DNA of 64,000 bases from Azonexus fungiphilus. Its GTDB lineage: Bacteria; Pseudomonadota; Gammaproteobacteria; Burkholderiales; Rhodocyclaceae. Every line of letters begins with the position of its first letter. Within the stretch, counting starts at the first letter, position 1. This document shows, one piece after another, positions 27,633 through 38,095 of this stretch. The stretch lies in assembly GCF_003634965.1 (NCBI RefSeq), contig NZ_RBXP01000013.1, forward strand, positions 372,001 through 436,000. The letters are read 5' to 3'. The notes under the pieces are model-generated. The model was given only the letters and a program-made list of their open reading frames with translations, made no database searches and was not told the DNA's origin. Made by a program: the position numbers and the translations under genes.

Positions 27633-29363
27633 GTGATCCCGGAAAGCTTCATCCAGGATCTGCTCGCCCGGGTCGACATCGTCGACCTGGTCGATAGTTA
27701 CGTCCCGCTGAAGAAGGCCGGCGCCAACTACGCCGCCTGCTGCCCCTTCCACAACGAGAAGACCCCGTCGTTCACGGTCAGCCCGACCAAGCAGTTCTAC
27801 CACTGCTTCGGCTGCGGCGCCCACGGCACGGCGATCGGTTTCGTCATGGAATACCAGGGCATCGGCTTCGTCGACGCGGTACGCGAACTGGCCTCGCGCA
27901 CCGGCATGACGGTCCCGGAGAGCGATGGCTTCTCGCCGGAAAAACACGGCCAGACGCGCAACCTGGTCGAAATCATGAGCCGCGCCGCCGCCTGGTACAA
28001 GGAACAGCTGCGCCGCTCCGAAAAAGCCATCGAATATTGCAAGAAACGCGGGCTGACCGGAGAAATCGCCGCCCGCTACGGCATGGGTTACGCCCCCGAC
28101 GGCTGGAACGGCCTGAAAAGCGTCTTCCCCGATTACGACAGCGACGACCTCAAGGCCGCCGGCCTGGTCATCGACAACGACTCGGGGCGCCGCTACGACC
28201 GCTTCCGCGACCGCCTGATGATTCCCATCGTCAACCCCAAGGGCGACATCATCGCCTTCGGTGGCCGCGTCATCGACCAGGGCGAACCGAAATACCTGAA
28301 TTCGCCGGAAACGCCGCTGTTCGAGAAAGGCCGCGAACTGTTCGGCCTGCCGCAGGCCCGCCAGGCGATGCGCGAAACCGACACCGCCATCGTCACCGAG
28401 GGCTACATGGACGTCATCGCGCTGGCCCAGAACGGCGTCGGCAACGCCGTCGCCACCCTCGGCACGGCGACCACGCCGACGCACGTACAGAAGCTGCTGC
28501 GCCAGGTCGACCGCATCGTCTTCTGCTTCGACGGCGACAACGCCGGCCGCAAGGCCGCCTGGCGCGCCCTGGAAAATGCACTCGAGGCGCTCGCCGACAA
28601 CAAGCAGGTCGGTTTCGTCTTCCTGCCCGCCGAGCACGACCCGGACAGCTTCATCCGCGCACACGGCAAGGCCGAATTCGACCGCCAGGTGACGCAGGCC
28701 ATGCCGCTGTCGGATTTCCTGCTACGCGAACTGGCGCAACGCTGCGACCTGACCAGTTCGGAAGGCAAGGCCAGGCTGATCTACGAAGCCAAGCCGCTGC
28801 TGCTCAAGCTGCCGACGCCGCTGCTCCGGCTGCAACTGGTCAAGCGCCTGGCCGAAGCCAGCGGCTTTGCCCAGCAGGAAGTCGAGCGCCTCTGCGAACT
28901 CAAGTCTTACACGCCGGCACCGCCACCGCGGGCCAAGCGCAGCGCGCCGTCGCTGACCCGCAACCTGCTGCGCATCGTCCTGCACAAGCCGCTGCTTGCC
29001 GCCGAACTCCCCGCCGAACTGCTCCCCGACACGCCCGAACGACCCGCCCTGCTGCGCCTGCAGCAACTGGTGCGGGCCAGCAACGGCAGCCAGGGTTATG
29101 CGACGCTGCGCGAGCAACTGCGCGGCCTGCCCGAGGAACAGGTCATCGAGGCCGCCGCCTCGGAACTTCTCGGCCTGCCGTTTGACGAAGACGAGGCCGA
29201 CGCGGAATTCCGCGCGACCCTCGACAAGCTGCACGAGGGCGGCCGCAAGCGCCAGTTCGCCGAACTGCAGACCAAAGCCCAGCAATTCGGCGTCGCCGGC
29301 CTGTCCGCCGCCGAAAAACAGGCTTACATCGAGTTTCTAACCGCCCGGGAAAATCGCAGCTAA
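27633..29363 (+). CDS. dnaG: DNA primase
   Basis: 576 residues from GTG 27633, 7 bp after yqeY. Makes RNA primers for replication. N-terminal CHC2 zinc finger with C37, H40, C58 and C61 (CCPFHNEKTPSF, FYHCFGCG). The TOPRIM core has EGYMDVIAL and the metal-binding DGDNAGRKAA. The C-terminal DnaB-interaction domain is helical (LRGLPEEQVIEAAASELL). Length is typical. Weak start codon and lack of own promoter fit low, coupled expression. Confidence 0.97.
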   Translation: MIPESFIQDLLARVDIVDLVDSYVPLKKAGANYAACCPFHNEKTPSFTVSPTKQFYHCFGCGAHGTAIGFVMEYQGIGFVDAVRELASRTGMTVPESDGFSPEKHGQTRNLVEIMSRAAAWYKEQLRRSEKAIEYCKKRGLTGEIAARYGMGYAPDGWNGLKSVFPDYDSDDLKAAGLVIDNDSGRRYDRFRDRLMIPIVNPKGDIIAFGGRVIDQGEPKYLNSPETPLFEKGRELFGLPQARQAMRETDTAIVTEGYMDVIALAQNGVGNAVATLGTATTPTHVQKLLRQVDRIVFCFDGDNAGRKAAWRALENALEALADNKQVGFVFLPAEHDPDSFIRAHGKAEFDRQVTQAMPLSDFLLRELAQRCDLTSSEGKARLIYEAKPLLLKLPTPLLRLQLVKRLAEASGFAQQEVERLCELKSYTPAPPPRAKRSAPSLTRNLLRIVLHKPLLAAELPAELLPDTPERPALLRLQQLVRASNGSQGYATLREQLRGLPEEQVIEAAASELLGLPFDEDEADAEFRATLDKLHEGGRKRQFAELQTKAQQFGVAGLSAAEKQAYIEFLTARENRS

Positions 29364-29370
29364 GTTGTGG

Positions 29371-29376
29371 TAAAAT
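29371..29376 (+). promoter_or_regulatory. -10-like box before rpoD
   Basis: TAAAAT just after the dnaG stop, 33 bp before the rpoD ATG. No clear -35. May give rpoD expression apart from the operon. Confidence 0.35.
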
Positions 29377-29409
29377 TTACGGTTTTCTCCAATTACATGG
29401 ATCGTGTTC

Positions 29410-31386
<1,977 letters not shown>

Positions 31387-31393
31387 GGTTCAC

Positions 31394-31470
31394 GGGACCG
31401 TAGCTCAGTCGGTTAGAGCAGAGGACTCATAATCCTTTGGTCCAGGGTTCGAGCCCCTGCGGTCCCACCA
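31394..31470 (+). tRNA. tRNA with CAU anticodon (tRNA-Ile2 likely, or elongator tRNA-Met)
   Basis: 77 nt with encoded CCA. Acceptor GGGACCG/CGGTCCC, D arm GCTC..GAGC, anticodon stem GAGGA/TCCTT (one G-T pair) around loop CTCATAA, T arm CAGGG-TTCGAGC-CCCTG. CAU can be read as methionine or, after lysidine modification of C34, as isoleucine AUA. The TTTGGTC variable-loop context resembles isoleucine tRNA2; sequence alone does not settle it. Confidence 0.9.
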
Positions 31471-31477
31471 GCCGAAT

Positions 31478-31504
31478 GCTTCCCCGGCGCCCAGCCGGGG
31501 AAGC
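31478..31504 (+). terminator. hairpin after the tRNA gene
   Basis: GCTTCCCCGGC and GCCGGGGAAGC form a perfect 11-bp stem around a 5-nt loop, 8 bp after the tRNA. No T run, but the stem is strong and placed as a terminator or processing signal. Confidence 0.6.
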
Positions 31505-31534
31505 CGCTCCCAACCCCGCGCAGATTCCCATGAC

Positions 31535-32422
31535 ATGCTGACCCGACTTTTCAGTCTGCTCGCCGTCGCACTGCTCTGGCTGCTGCATTTCCTGCCGCTG
31601 CGCCTGCTCGCGCCGCTCGGCGAAACCCTCGGCCTGGCGCTCCACCGTTTCGGACGCAAGCGGCGGCGGGTTGCCAAGATCAACATCGACCTCTGTTTTC
31701 CCGAACTTTCGACGGTCGACCGTGAACATCTCGTCAAAACCCACTTCCGCCTGCTCGGTCGCAGCATGCTCGAACGCGGCATCCTCTGGTGGGGCAGTCG
31801 CGCCCGGATCGAGCGCCTGGTTCGCGTCGTCGGCGCGGAAAGGATAGACGCCGAACGTGCCGCCGGCCGCCCGGTGATCCTTCTCGCCCCGCATTTCCTC
31901 GGCCTCGACGCCGGCGGCGTGGCGGTGACGATGCGCTTCGACATCGTCAGCATCTACTCGACGCAGACCAATGCAGTCTTCAACCGGGTCCTGCTCGGCG
32001 GCCGCAGCCGTTTCGGCGACCAGTTGCTGCTCTCGCGCGAGGACGGCGTGCGGGCGACGGTCAAGGCGATGAAGGCCGGCCGCCCGTTCTACTACCTGCC
32101 CGATCTCAACCCGCGCCGGCGCGACGCGGTTTTCGTGCCTTTTTTCGGCATCTCGACGGCGACGATCACCGGCCTGCCACGCCTGGCGCGCGCCGCCGGC
32201 GCCAGCGTCCTGCCCTGCGTCACGCGCATGCTGCCGGGCGCTCAGGGCTACGAGCTGACGATCGGCGAAGCCTGGACCGACTTCCCCGGCGACGACCCGG
32301 TCGCCGACGCCGCGCGGATGAACGCCTGGATCGAAGCCGAGATCCGCAACATGCCCAGCCAGTACTACTGGGTCCATCGCCGCTTCAAGACCCGTCCGCC
32401 GGGCGAACTCCGGCCATACTAA
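31535..32422 (+). CDS. lipid A biosynthesis acyltransferase (LpxL/HtrB family)
   Basis: 295 residues. An N-terminal membrane anchor (LLAVALLWLLHFLPL) is followed by the acyltransferase fold with the catalytic HX4D motif HFLGLD near residue 129, then GRPFYYLPDLNP and the C-terminal QYYWVHRRFKTRP that marks the LpxL/LpxM family. Adds a secondary acyl chain to lipid A at the inner membrane. Whether it acts like LpxL or LpxM cannot be told. First gene of the LPS core block and followed 17 bp later by an InaA-type kinase. Its reading frame contains a perfect dispersed palindrome coding STVDRE. Confidence 0.93.
   Translation: MLTRLFSLLAVALLWLLHFLPLRLLAPLGETLGLALHRFGRKRRRVAKINIDLCFPELSTVDREHLVKTHFRLLGRSMLERGILWWGSRARIERLVRVVGAERIDAERAAGRPVILLAPHFLGLDAGGVAVTMRFDIVSIYSTQTNAVFNRVLLGGRSRFGDQLLLSREDGVRATVKAMKAGRPFYYLPDLNPRRRDAVFVPFFGISTATITGLPRLARAAGASVLPCVTRMLPGAQGYELTIGEAWTDFPGDDPVADAARMNAWIEAEIRNMPSQYYWVHRRFKTRPPGELRPY
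31712..31723. repeat. dispersed palindrome ACGGTCGACCGT inside lpxL-like gene
   Basis: Perfect copy with TTTCG before it, within coding sequence. Its presence in a reading frame argues against a simple terminator role. Confidence 0.8.
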
Positions 32423-32439
32423 CCGCGCGAGTCCATCCC

Positions 32440-33096
32440 ATGTCATCAAGCACGCCCCTGCAGACGCCCCCCACCGATTTCGACGGCTGGTGGAACGCTC
32501 CCGGCAACTGGATCGAAGAACCCAATGTCCGCCGCGCCGGCTGGAGCGGCATGGTCACGACGCGCATCGGCGAAACCCTCTATTTCGTCAAGAAGCAGAA
32601 CAACCACCTCTACCGCAGCCTGGCCCACCCCTTCGGGCAACCGACGACCAGCCGCGAATTCGCCAACATCCGCCGCCTCGCCGCCCTCGGCATCCGTGTC
32701 CCCGAGCCGGTCTTCCACGGCAGCCGCAAGACGCCGGAAGGCTTTGCCGGCCTGCTGGTGACGCGCGAGCTGGTCGGCTTCATCGCCATCGCCGACGCCC
32801 GCGACCTGTCAGCCGCCGCAACCAGCCGGCTGGCCGAAGCCGTCGGCCGGACGATCGGTCGCATGCACGGCGCCGGGCTGCAGCATAGCTGCCTCTACGA
32901 CAAGCACGTGATGTTCCGCTGGCAGGGCGAGCAAGCGGAAATCGCCCTGATCGACCTGGAGAAGCTGCGCCGCCCCTACCTGCCCTGGCGTGCCGCCCGC
33001 CACGACCTCGACCAGTTGCGGCGCCACCAGACGCTCTGGGATGCCGCCGACTGGCAGCGCCTGCTCGCCGCCCACCGGGACGCCCGATCAACCTAA
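32440..33096 (+). CDS. InaA/WapQ-type lipopolysaccharide kinase
   Basis: 218 residues from ATG 32440. A small atypical kinase fold: ATP lysine region (YFVKKQNN, K51/52), ERE-like helix (TSREFANIRRL), catalytic segment AGLQHSCLYDKHVMF with His 149, and metal-binding Asp 172 in ALIDLEKLRR. HSCLY-KHV is the InaA signature; in Pseudomonas aeruginosa such proteins (WapQ and relatives) lie in the core cluster and are thought to phosphorylate core heptose. Neighbours (acyltransferase, carbamoyltransferase) agree with that place. The exact acceptor is unknown. Confidence 0.85.
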   Translation: MSSSTPLQTPPTDFDGWWNAPGNWIEEPNVRRAGWSGMVTTRIGETLYFVKKQNNHLYRSLAHPFGQPTTSREFANIRRLAALGIRVPEPVFHGSRKTPEGFAGLLVTRELVGFIAIADARDLSAAATSRLAEAVGRTIGRMHGAGLQHSCLYDKHVMFRWQGEQAEIALIDLEKLRRPYLPWRAARHDLDQLRRHQTLWDAADWQRLLAAHRDARST

Positions 33097-33104
33097 GCGA
33101 CACC

Positions 33105-33123
33105 GACCGGGTATACTCCGGTC
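33105..33123 (+). promoter_or_regulatory. -10 TATACT inside an inverted repeat, before the carbamoyltransferase
   Basis: TATACT at 33112-33117 is bracketed by GACCGG (33105-33110) and CCGGTC (33118-33123), a perfect 6-bp dyad. A promoter with an operator over the -10 is possible; no clear -35. A partial copy of the dispersed palindrome (ACGGTCGAC) follows at 33128. Confidence 0.4.
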
Positions 33124-33174
33124 TTTGACGGTCGACGCCCTTTCCGGCCGTTTTTTCGAGAAGAGACGAATACC

Positions 33175-34932
33175 TTGGCACTGACCATCCTCGGCCTTTC
33201 CGGCGCCCTCACCCACGATCCTTCGGCAGCCCTCTACATCGACGGCAAGCTCGTCGCCGCCGCCGAAGAGGAGCGCTTCGTCCGCGACAAGCATGCCAAG
33301 AACCGCATGCCCTACGAAGCCGCCCGCTTCTGCCTGGATTTCGCCGGCATCAAGCCGAAGGACGTCACCGCCGTGGCCATTCCCTTCGCGCCGATCAGCC
33401 TCGCCGACAAGGCGCGCTGGCATTACGCCAAGCGCTACTGGTACGCCCCCGACCGTGCGCTCGACGCGCTGCTCACCGGCAACCGCCGCTTCAAGCGCTA
33501 CAAGAAGCGGATCGAATGGTGCCTGGCGCAGCTCGGTTTCGATCTTTCGAAGACCGAAATCATCCCGGTCGAACACCACCTGACGCACGCCTCTTCCGCC
33601 TACCACTGCTCCGGCTTCACCGAAAAAACGGCGATCCTCGGCATCGACGGCAAGGGCGAATACGCCACCACTTTCTTCGGCGTCGGCGAGAACGGCAAGA
33701 TCCGCAAGATCAAGGAGTTCTACGATCCGGATTCGCTCGGCGGCCTGTACGGCGCGATCACCGAATACCTCGGCTTCGAGATGCTCGACGGCGAATACAA
33801 GGTGATGGGCATGGCCCCCTACGGCGACCCGAGCAAGTACGATTTCTCCCGCCTGGCCAGGTTCGAGAACGGCGAGCTGATCATCAACACCGACTACGCC
33901 AACGTGATCGGTTTCCGCCGCTACAAGGAAAAGGGCAAGGGCTACTACTTCTCGCCCAAGCTGATCGAGTGGCTGGGCCCGATGCGCCACGGCGACATCG
34001 CCGACGACCCCTACATCCACTACGCGGCGAGCATGCAGAAGCTGTTCGAGGACCTGGCGCTGCAGATGATGGACCATTACCTCGGCGACATCCTCAAGGA
34101 AACCGGCAAGCTGGTCTTCGCCGGCGGCGGCGCGCTCAACGTCAAGCTCAACCAGAAGATCATCGCCCGCCCGGAATTGAAGGAGCTGTTCGTCCAGCCG
34201 GCTTCCGGCGATGCCGGCACAGCCATCGGCGCTGCCGCCTACGTCTCGGTCGAGCGTGGCGTGCCGGTCGAGAAGATGGAGCACGTCTACCTCGGCCCGG
34301 AATACAGCAACGAGGACGTCATCGCCGCCTGCGCCCGCCACCCGGCCAAACCGCAGTTCGAAGTCATCACCGACGGCGACAGCGCCGTACCCGAGCGCAT
34401 CGCGCAGATTCTCGCCGACGGCAATCCGGTCGCCTGGTTCCAGGGGCGCATGGAATTCGGCCCACGCGCACTCGGCGGGCGCTCCATCCTCGGCTGTCCG
34501 AGCGCCCCCGGCGTTGCCGACCGGATCAACGAACAGATCAAGTTCCGCGAACGCTGGCGCCCCTTCTGCCCGAGCATGCTCGACACGGTCGGCCCGCAGA
34601 TGCTGGGCAGCGACCACCCGGCACCGTTCATGACCTTCACCTTCGAAGTCGCCGAGGAATGGAAGACGCGCGTCCCGGAAGTCGTCCACGAGGACGGCAC
34701 CTCGCGCGCCCAGGTGCTCAAGCGCGAATACAACCCGCGCTACTACGATCTGATGAAGCAGATGGAAAAGCTGACCGGCAATGGCGTCGTGCTCAACACC
34801 TCGCTCAACCGCCGCGGCGAACCGATGATCTGCTCGCCCACCGATGCGTTGAACATGTTCTTCGGGTCAGACCTGCAATACCTGATCATGCAGGACGTGC
34901 TGGTCGTGAAAAATGGGAAAAAAGCGGGGTAG
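33175..34932 (+). CDS. carbamoyltransferase (NodU/WapO type)
   Basis: 585 residues from TTG 33175 (MALTILGLSGALTHDPSAAL), with AAGAGA upstream. N-terminal actin-like part holds the conserved EEERFVRDKH and EHHLTHASSAYHCSGF, with GIDGKGEYATT; the C-terminal part holds GRMEFGPRALGGRSIL and LNTSLNRRGEPM. NodU-family enzymes move a carbamoyl group from carbamoyl phosphate to a sugar hydroxyl, through an adenylate. In Pseudomonas WapO does this on a core sugar. The position among LPS core genes points to the same kind of job here. Family certain; acceptor inferred. Confidence 0.88.
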   Translation: MALTILGLSGALTHDPSAALYIDGKLVAAAEEERFVRDKHAKNRMPYEAARFCLDFAGIKPKDVTAVAIPFAPISLADKARWHYAKRYWYAPDRALDALLTGNRRFKRYKKRIEWCLAQLGFDLSKTEIIPVEHHLTHASSAYHCSGFTEKTAILGIDGKGEYATTFFGVGENGKIRKIKEFYDPDSLGGLYGAITEYLGFEMLDGEYKVMGMAPYGDPSKYDFSRLARFENGELIINTDYANVIGFRRYKEKGKGYYFSPKLIEWLGPMRHGDIADDPYIHYAASMQKLFEDLALQMMDHYLGDILKETGKLVFAGGGALNVKLNQKIIARPELKELFVQPASGDAGTAIGAAAYVSVERGVPVEKMEHVYLGPEYSNEDVIAACARHPAKPQFEVITDGDSAVPERIAQILADGNPVAWFQGRMEFGPRALGGRSILGCPSAPGVADRINEQIKFRERWRPFCPSMLDTVGPQMLGSDHPAPFMTFTFEVAEEWKTRVPEVVHEDGTSRAQVLKREYNPRYYDLMKQMEKLTGNGVVLNTSLNRRGEPMICSPTDALNMFFGSDLQYLIMQDVLVVKNGKKAG

Positions 34933-34935
34933 ACC

Positions 34936-36033
34936 GTGACCGATCGCTGGGTCATACAGTTCTGCCATTGCCATTACGGGCCGTTTGCCGATGTCGCACG
35001 ACAATACGCGGTGCTCTTTCGCGACACACCTTACAAGGTGCTCACGATCTACCTGACCGGTCAGGCGAACGAAGCGGTTGCTGCGCAGTCGGCATCCGAC
35101 GAGGTGATCTTCCTCGACTTCCCGAGCCGTGCGGTGGCCGGTCTCAAGCTAACGCCCATCCGCAGCTTTCGGCGCATTGCGGCGAGCCGCGATGTCGCTT
35201 TGGTCATCGCCCACCGCACCAAGCCAATTCAGATCGCCTGCCTCGCGACTCGCCTGCCGGTCATCGGCGTCCACCATGCCTTTGGCGACTACCGCCGGGC
35301 GTCGCGCCGCTGGTTTGCCAACCTTTTCCGTCACCGACTGGCCCTGCTCGGCGTTTCCGATGCTGTCCGCGACGACATCCGTGGGCGCCTTGACTGGCCA
35401 CCCGATAGAATCGAGACGCTGCACAACCGCATCGATGTCAACGCCGCTCACCAGGCCCTTGCTTCACGCAGCGAGGCACGCGATGCACTCGGCCTGCCTG
35501 CCGACGCGCCCGTCATCGGCAATGTCGGACGCCTGCATGCCGACAAGGACCAGGCGACGCTCATCGCTGCCTTTGCCCGCGCGCTACCGAAGTTGCCAGA
35601 GGGCACACTCCTCGCGATTGCCGGCAGCGGACCACTGGAAAACCAGTTGAGGCGCCAAGCTGCAGCGCTCGGCGTTGCCAACCGCGTCCGCCTGCTCGGC
35701 CAGATTCCGGGTGTAGCCCGCCTGTTCAGGGCGTTCGACCTGTTCGTCCTGAGCTCCGACCACGAGCCATTCGGCATGGTCCTCCTCGAAGCGATGATCG
35801 CAGAAGTCCCGATCCTGGCCACCAATTGTGGCGGCGCCCCGGAAGTAGTGGGTGAAGCGAACAGGCTCTTTCCCCTCGGGGACGTGGAGATGCTGGCAGG
35901 ACGGATGATTGCCAGCCTGACCTTACCGACCGACACGGCCGATCATGACCGGCTGCGAGCCCGTTTTTCCGACCAAGCAGCCCGCCAGCGTTTCTTCACC
36001 CTGAAAATGACCGAAAACATATTGCAGGCATGA
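34936..36033 (+). CDS. glycosyltransferase family 4, LPS core
   Basis: 365 residues from GTG 34936, 3 bp after the previous stop. GT-B fold: N-terminal acceptor domain, then the donor domain (VIGNVGRLHADKDQATLIAA, LAIAGSGPLENQLR, VRLLGQIPGVARLF) and the nucleotide-sugar motif SSDHEPFGMVLLEAMIAEVP with the E-x7-E pair. Retaining transferase of unknown sugar. Overlaps the next gene by 4 nt (ATGA). From here to 39.5 kb the DNA becomes less GC-rich. Confidence 0.88.
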   Translation: MTDRWVIQFCHCHYGPFADVARQYAVLFRDTPYKVLTIYLTGQANEAVAAQSASDEVIFLDFPSRAVAGLKLTPIRSFRRIAASRDVALVIAHRTKPIQIACLATRLPVIGVHHAFGDYRRASRRWFANLFRHRLALLGVSDAVRDDIRGRLDWPPDRIETLHNRIDVNAAHQALASRSEARDALGLPADAPVIGNVGRLHADKDQATLIAAFARALPKLPEGTLLAIAGSGPLENQLRRQAAALGVANRVRLLGQIPGVARLFRAFDLFVLSSDHEPFGMVLLEAMIAEVPILATNCGGAPEVVGEANRLFPLGDVEMLAGRMIASLTLPTDTADHDRLRARFSDQAARQRFFTLKMTENILQA

Positions 36034-37034
36034 GCTCGGCCATCCAACCTCGAATCGCACTGGTCGCATTCAGTTCACTCGGTGACGGCCTGATTTATTT
36101 GATGATGGCGGAAAACCTCCGTCGCAATGGTTTTTCCGTCACCTACTTCGGCAATATCGGCTACCAACTGCGCAACTGGCTACCGCAATTCGAAATCCGT
36201 CCCTATCCTACAATTGAAGAGATGGACTCGGCGCTTGCCGACTATCATTTGGTGATCATGAGCCCTCCGCAGTTCCTTCGTGACTGCATGGATGAAGCGA
36301 TGACCGAAGCCATGCGACGCAAGTGGCTACTCATCTGCCAGAAGACGCCCGACAACTGGCGTTTCGATCTTGGCGAATTGAAGCGCACTTCACTACCGCC
36401 GGAAATCTATACCCGCCTGAAGCCATTGCTGGATGCCGGCGGCTCCATGCGACGCCGGGAGTACACCACGGAAAGTGTCGTTGACATTACCCTGGAGTAC
36501 CTGCGCGACGCGATGGGCTTGCAGGACCTGATCCGCAATGTCCCGCTGACCCCACCGCCTCATCTTGTGTTTCGCCGCCACTCGCGACGAATCATCATCA
36601 GCCCCGACTCCGCCTGGCCAGAAAAAAAGGACTGGCCCCCGAACGCCTTTCTCAAGCTTTGCCAAAAACTGGAAAAGCAGGGGCAACAACCAAAGCTCGT
36701 CGTCGCACCGGCAAATCACGAACATTGGCGCAATATGCCGGGAAACCGCTACGAGACGCCGATGTTCCTCGACATTGGTGAATTAGCTGCCTATATCTAC
36801 GAATCTGCTGCAGTCATCGCCAACGACTCCGGGAACGGCCACCTTGCCTCCTTTCTCGGCCTACCTGTCGTCACGATCTATCGCAAGAAAAACCCAAACT
36901 TCCACTGGCGCCCTGACTGGGCGCCGGCCACGGTAGTCTGTCCGCGCCTGACCCTGCCCGGCCTCCACGGCGAGATATGGAAACCATTTGTCTTCGTGGA
37001 CGACGTCCTCAAGGCGAGAGAGGCTCTATCATGA
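36030..37034 (+). CDS. glycosyltransferase family 9 (heptosyltransferase-like)
   Basis: 334 residues. Heptosyltransferase-like pattern: start RIALVAFSSLGDGLIYLMMA, donor-domain ISPDSAWPEKKDWPPNAFLKL, then VIANDSGNGHLASFLGLPVVTIY, the GT9 donor-site block. Similar to WaaC/WaaF but divergent, so the sugar may not be heptose. Starts and ends with 4-nt ATGA overlaps, so it is translationally coupled to both neighbours. Confidence 0.83.
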   Translation: MSSAIQPRIALVAFSSLGDGLIYLMMAENLRRNGFSVTYFGNIGYQLRNWLPQFEIRPYPTIEEMDSALADYHLVIMSPPQFLRDCMDEAMTEAMRRKWLLICQKTPDNWRFDLGELKRTSLPPEIYTRLKPLLDAGGSMRRREYTTESVVDITLEYLRDAMGLQDLIRNVPLTPPPHLVFRRHSRRIIISPDSAWPEKKDWPPNAFLKLCQKLEKQGQQPKLVVAPANHEHWRNMPGNRYETPMFLDIGELAAYIYESAAVIANDSGNGHLASFLGLPVVTIYRKKNPNFHWRPDWAPATVVCPRLTLPGLHGEIWKPFVFVDDVLKAREALS

Positions 37035-38095
37035 TCGGCATCCGCAAGATACTCGTGCTCGATGGCATCGCCGGCATTCCCCTTGGCCTGGAGATCTGCG
37101 AAACACTTGGTGAACTGGGTGTTTCCGCAACCCATTTTGACTGCCTGCATGCGCCAAGCCGCGCGTTCTACCGAACGCACTCTGCCTACGCCAAGCTGCG
37201 CAACCGAGGCGATGATCGTGACAGTTTCTACTTTCTGCCGCGACTCAAAAGCAGAATGCTGGAACGCCTGATCGCTCAAGAACAGCCAAGCCACATTCTT
37301 GTCATCGGTTTTATCTACAAATTTTTCGACCCAGTTTTACTGCGACGCCTTGCCAAAGCAGCACATGCCGAACTGTTCCTCTATGACACAGACACTTGCA
37401 ACCTCTATGATCGACGGCGCGAATTCATCTTCTTTGTCGAGAAAGAGTTGCCGGTATACGACCGAATCTTGTCATGCTCAGCCGTAACCACCAGGTTTTT
37501 TAGAGACACCTGCGGATTGGATGCCCTGTTCCTGCCGTTCGCAGCAAAACCCATTCACACCGTGAGCAAAGAGCAACCGATCGACGCGCTCTTTGTCGGC
37601 AGCGCCGATCTACGCCGGATATTCATGCTCGAAAGAGTCCGCGATCACGTCGTCGTTCGCGGCAACCGCTGGCAGCGTAATTTTCCGCTGATTTCGGCAG
37701 CGCTACGCCGGCGCATTGACGACCGCCCGGTGTGGGGCACAGAACTCCAGAATCTGCTAAAGCAAGCGAAGATAGTGCTCAACATTACGAGAAGCGACTT
37801 CTTTGGTGCGGAAACTGGCATCAACCTTCGCATTTTTGAGGCACTAGCCGCCGGCAGCTTCCTGCTCACCGATCACTGCGACGAACTTGGAGAGTTGTTC
37901 AGGATCGGCGAGGAGATCGAGACCTATAGGTCATCGAGCGAACTCGAAGAAAAAGTCCACTACTATCTTTCTCACCCTGAACAACGAAACAGGATCGCAC
38001 AAGCCGGCTTGGAGGCATTCAAGACCCGCCACACCTGGACGACACGCATCCGGAACCAGTTGCTCCCTATACTTGCCGCGCCGCCTCATCCATGA
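37031..38095 (+). CDS. CgeB-like glycosyltransferase
   Basis: 354 residues from ATG 37031. No N-terminal membrane segment. The C-terminal half has the layout of the Glyco_trans_1_2 group used by CgeB/spore-maturation-like transferases: IDALFVGSADLRRIFML, LLKQAKIVLNITRSDFFG, INLRIFEALAAGSFLLTD and a helical ending. Acts presumably on the LPS core from the cytoplasm. The acceptor is unknown. Coupled by 4-nt overlaps on both sides. Confidence 0.75.
   Translation: MIGIRKILVLDGIAGIPLGLEICETLGELGVSATHFDCLHAPSRAFYRTHSAYAKLRNRGDDRDSFYFLPRLKSRMLERLIAQEQPSHILVIGFIYKFFDPVLLRRLAKAAHAELFLYDTDTCNLYDRRREFIFFVEKELPVYDRILSCSAVTTRFFRDTCGLDALFLPFAAKPIHTVSKEQPIDALFVGSADLRRIFMLERVRDHVVVRGNRWQRNFPLISAALRRRIDDRPVWGTELQNLLKQAKIVLNITRSDFFGAETGINLRIFEALAAGSFLLTDHCDELGELFRIGEEIETYRSSSELEEKVHYYLSHPEQRNRIAQAGLEAFKTRHTWTTRIRNQLLPILAAPPHP

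Noticed and set aside
31394..31504. tRNA as an island attachment site
   Set aside because: No integrase and no repeat of the tRNA 3' end was seen downstream.
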